Assembly (NCBI GenBank): GCA_018725425.1
Contig: QLUL01000072.1
Location: 1-6,015, forward strand
Origin: Chloroflexota bacterium
GTDB lineage: Bacteria; Chloroflexota; Dehalococcoidia; SZUA-161; SpSt-899
Reading direction: 5' to 3'
DNA: 6,015 bases
The position numbers and the translations under genes are program-made. Each line of letters begins with the position of its first letter. Position 1 is the first letter of the stretch. The notes beneath the pieces were generated by a model. It saw only the letters and a list, made by a program, of their open reading frames with translations. It made no database searches and was not told the DNA's origin. Positions 5,328 to 6,015 of the stretch are shown here, in pieces.

Positions 5328-5346
5328 ACAGCGTCTTAACAGGGAA

Positions 5347-5366
5347 AGCTGAAGCCACCTTCAGCT
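5347..5366 (+). terminator. Hairpin after the operon, possible transcript end
   Basis: AGCTGAAG (5347-5354) and CTTCAGCT (5359-5366) form a perfect 8-bp stem with a CCAC loop, 19 bases after the permease stop. No T-run follows, so it is not a textbook intrinsic terminator. It may mark a processed or Rho-dependent 3' end. Confidence 0.5.
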
Positions 5367-5493
5367 ACTCAAAGGACCTCTCAATTCCTCATGAGGGTTC
5401 GGGGTCAGGTCATGCATTACGACATTTTCCTCCTTCGCCGATAGCTTATCTGATAGCGACTCAAACATATCCCAGCCTCTGTCTTATTCCTGA

Positions 5494-5559
5494 ATCCGTG
5501 AAGTTAAACTTAATTGCTTCACCTACAGGGTGAAGGTGGGTGAATCTATGTTCACGGAT
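5494..5559. other. Branched, folded non-coding element upstream of folK
   Basis: ATCCGTGAA (5494-5502) pairs with TTCACGGAT (5551-5559), an exact 9-bp outer stem. Inside it, CTTCACC (5517-5523) pairs with GGTGAAG (5529-5535) around TACAG, and AAGT-TAA-ACTT near 5501-5511 can form a third small stem. The result is a compact two- or three-way junction. It could be a small RNA element, a palindromic repeat or a site for a DNA-binding protein. I do not recognise the family. Confidence 0.45.
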
Positions 5560-5625
5560 CCACGTTATTCTAACCGAGGCTCTGGAGTTAATCAAGCATT
5601 GCCCGGATCGTATATGCTACAATAG
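5548..5625 (+). CDS. Doubtful 25-codon leader ORF before folK
   Basis: ATG 5548 is preceded by AAGGTGG (5534-5540) at 7 nt, and the frame runs 25 codons to TAG 5623-5625, four bases before the folK start. The translation starts MFTDPRYSNRGSG and resembles nothing I know. It overlaps the folded element and the likely folK -10 box, which argues against it being a gene. It is listed because the ribosome binding site is good and the spacing to folK would allow translational coupling. Confidence 0.15.
   Translation: MFTDPRYSNRGSGVNQALPGSYMLQ
5615..5623 (+). promoter_or_regulatory. Extended -10 promoter of folK
   Basis: TGCTACAAT (5615-5623) is an extended -10 element (TGn plus TACAAT, one mismatch to consensus). 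TTGCCC (5599-5604) is only 13 bp upstream, too close for a standard -35, so the extended -10 would have to do most of the work. Transcription should begin about base 5629-5630, essentially at the folK ATG. Confidence 0.5.
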
Positions 5626-5629
5626 GGCA

Positions 5630-6015
5630 ATGAACACCGTTTACCTCGGCCTCGGATCGAACCTGGGAGATAGAGAAAGGAATCTGGCAAGGGGACTTGA
5701 ATCCCTGGCAGAGAAGATGATGATCAAGCAGGTCTCCTCCATCTATGAAACGGAGCCTCTGGGTTACCTGGAACAACCCTGGTTTCTCAATATGGTCTGT
5801 TGCGGGACGACTCAGCTTGGCCCCTTTGAATTGCTCCGTTATGTCAAGGACATCGAGGGGCAGCTTGGCCGGCTTGCCAGCTTTCCGAACGCCCCTCGCC
5901 CCATCGACATCGATATACCCCTCTATGATGACCGGGTCATGGAGACTCAGGCCCTGGTTATCCCTCACCCTCGTATTGGAGAGCGGGCCTTTGTCCTGAT
6001 CCCACTGGTGGAGAT
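5630..6015 (+). CDS. folK: HPPK, 6-hydroxymethyl-dihydropterin pyrophosphokinase (partial, 3' end missing)
   Basis: 128 residues are visible and the window ends inside the gene; the family is usually about 160 residues. The enzyme transfers pyrophosphate from ATP to 6-hydroxymethyl-7,8-dihydropterin, a cytoplasmic step of folate synthesis. Family marks: VYLGLGSNLGDRERNL near the N-terminus, SSIYETEPLGYLEQPWFLNM (37-56) lining the pterin site, APRPIDIDIPLY (88-99) with the Mg-binding Asp93 and Asp95, and IPHPRIGERAFVLIPL (111-126). The Pro at DIDIPLY, where Leu is common, is a small oddity. ATG 5630 opens directly with the first beta strand; AGGG two bases upstream is too close to be a normal ribosome binding site, so a leaderless mRNA is likely. 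It has no functional tie to the peptide operon and marks its right border. Confidence 0.93.
   Translation, partial: MNTVYLGLGSNLGDRERNLARGLESLAEKMMIKQVSSIYETEPLGYLEQPWFLNMVCCGTTQLGPFELLRYVKDIEGQLGRLASFPNAPRPIDIDIPLYDDRVMETQALVIPHPRIGERAFVLIPLVE

Larger units (their letters stand above)
5328..5629. other. Intergenic region between exporter operon and folK
   Basis: About 300 bases with no supported gene apart from a doubtful 25-codon ORF. It contains a hairpin near the operon end (5347-5366), a 10-bp palindrome CCTCATGAGG (5387-5396), GATAGC repeated in direct orientation at 12-base spacing near 5442-5459, a larger folded element (5494-5559) and the folK promoter (5615-5623). Confidence 0.6.

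Noticed and set aside
5494..5575. Integron attC site
   Set aside because: GTTAAAC at 5503-5509 fits the core pattern, but it sits inside the fold instead of at its end, and no matching RYYYAAC partner is in place.

Overview
The window looks like a bacterial chromosome segment of moderate GC content, possibly from Chloroflexota/Dehalococcoidia. That guess rests on the style of the FolK protein, the LuxR-type regulator and the small hairpin repeats; it is an inference from memory, not a search. All supported genes are on the + strand.

Layout. 1-91 is the tail of a LuxR-type DNA-binding domain. 92-400 is a non-coding leader with two copies of a 38-bp hairpin repeat, a strong 19-nt palindrome and a leader stem-loop ending in a near-perfect Shine-Dalgarno sequence. 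401-529 encodes a 42-residue, extremely hydrophobic peptide that is easily overlooked. 530-885 is a non-coding, purine-rich gap with a perfect 12-bp inverted repeat. 898-5327 is a tightly packed five-gene operon: a B12-binding-domain radical SAM enzyme, a PqqD-like peptide-recognition protein, a radical-SAM-like protein with a SPASM domain but no CxxxCxxC motif, an ABC ATPase and an ABC-2 permease. 5328-5629 is a structured intergenic region. 5630-6015 is the start of folK, an unrelated housekeeping gene cut by the window end.

How it fits together. The gene set has the logic of a ribosomally made, post-translationally modified peptide (RiPP) system. The 42-residue peptide (no Cys, Lys or Arg; Val-rich C-terminus) would be the substrate. 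The PqqD-like protein would bind it, the B12 radical SAM enzyme would modify it (C-methylation is the favoured guess), the SPASM protein would act as a non-radical partner or scaffold, and the ABC pair would export the product or protect against it. No dedicated peptidase is visible. The assignment to RiPP biosynthesis is strong from gene content; the chemistry and the product are inference. I do not recognise this exact combination as a named RiPP class.
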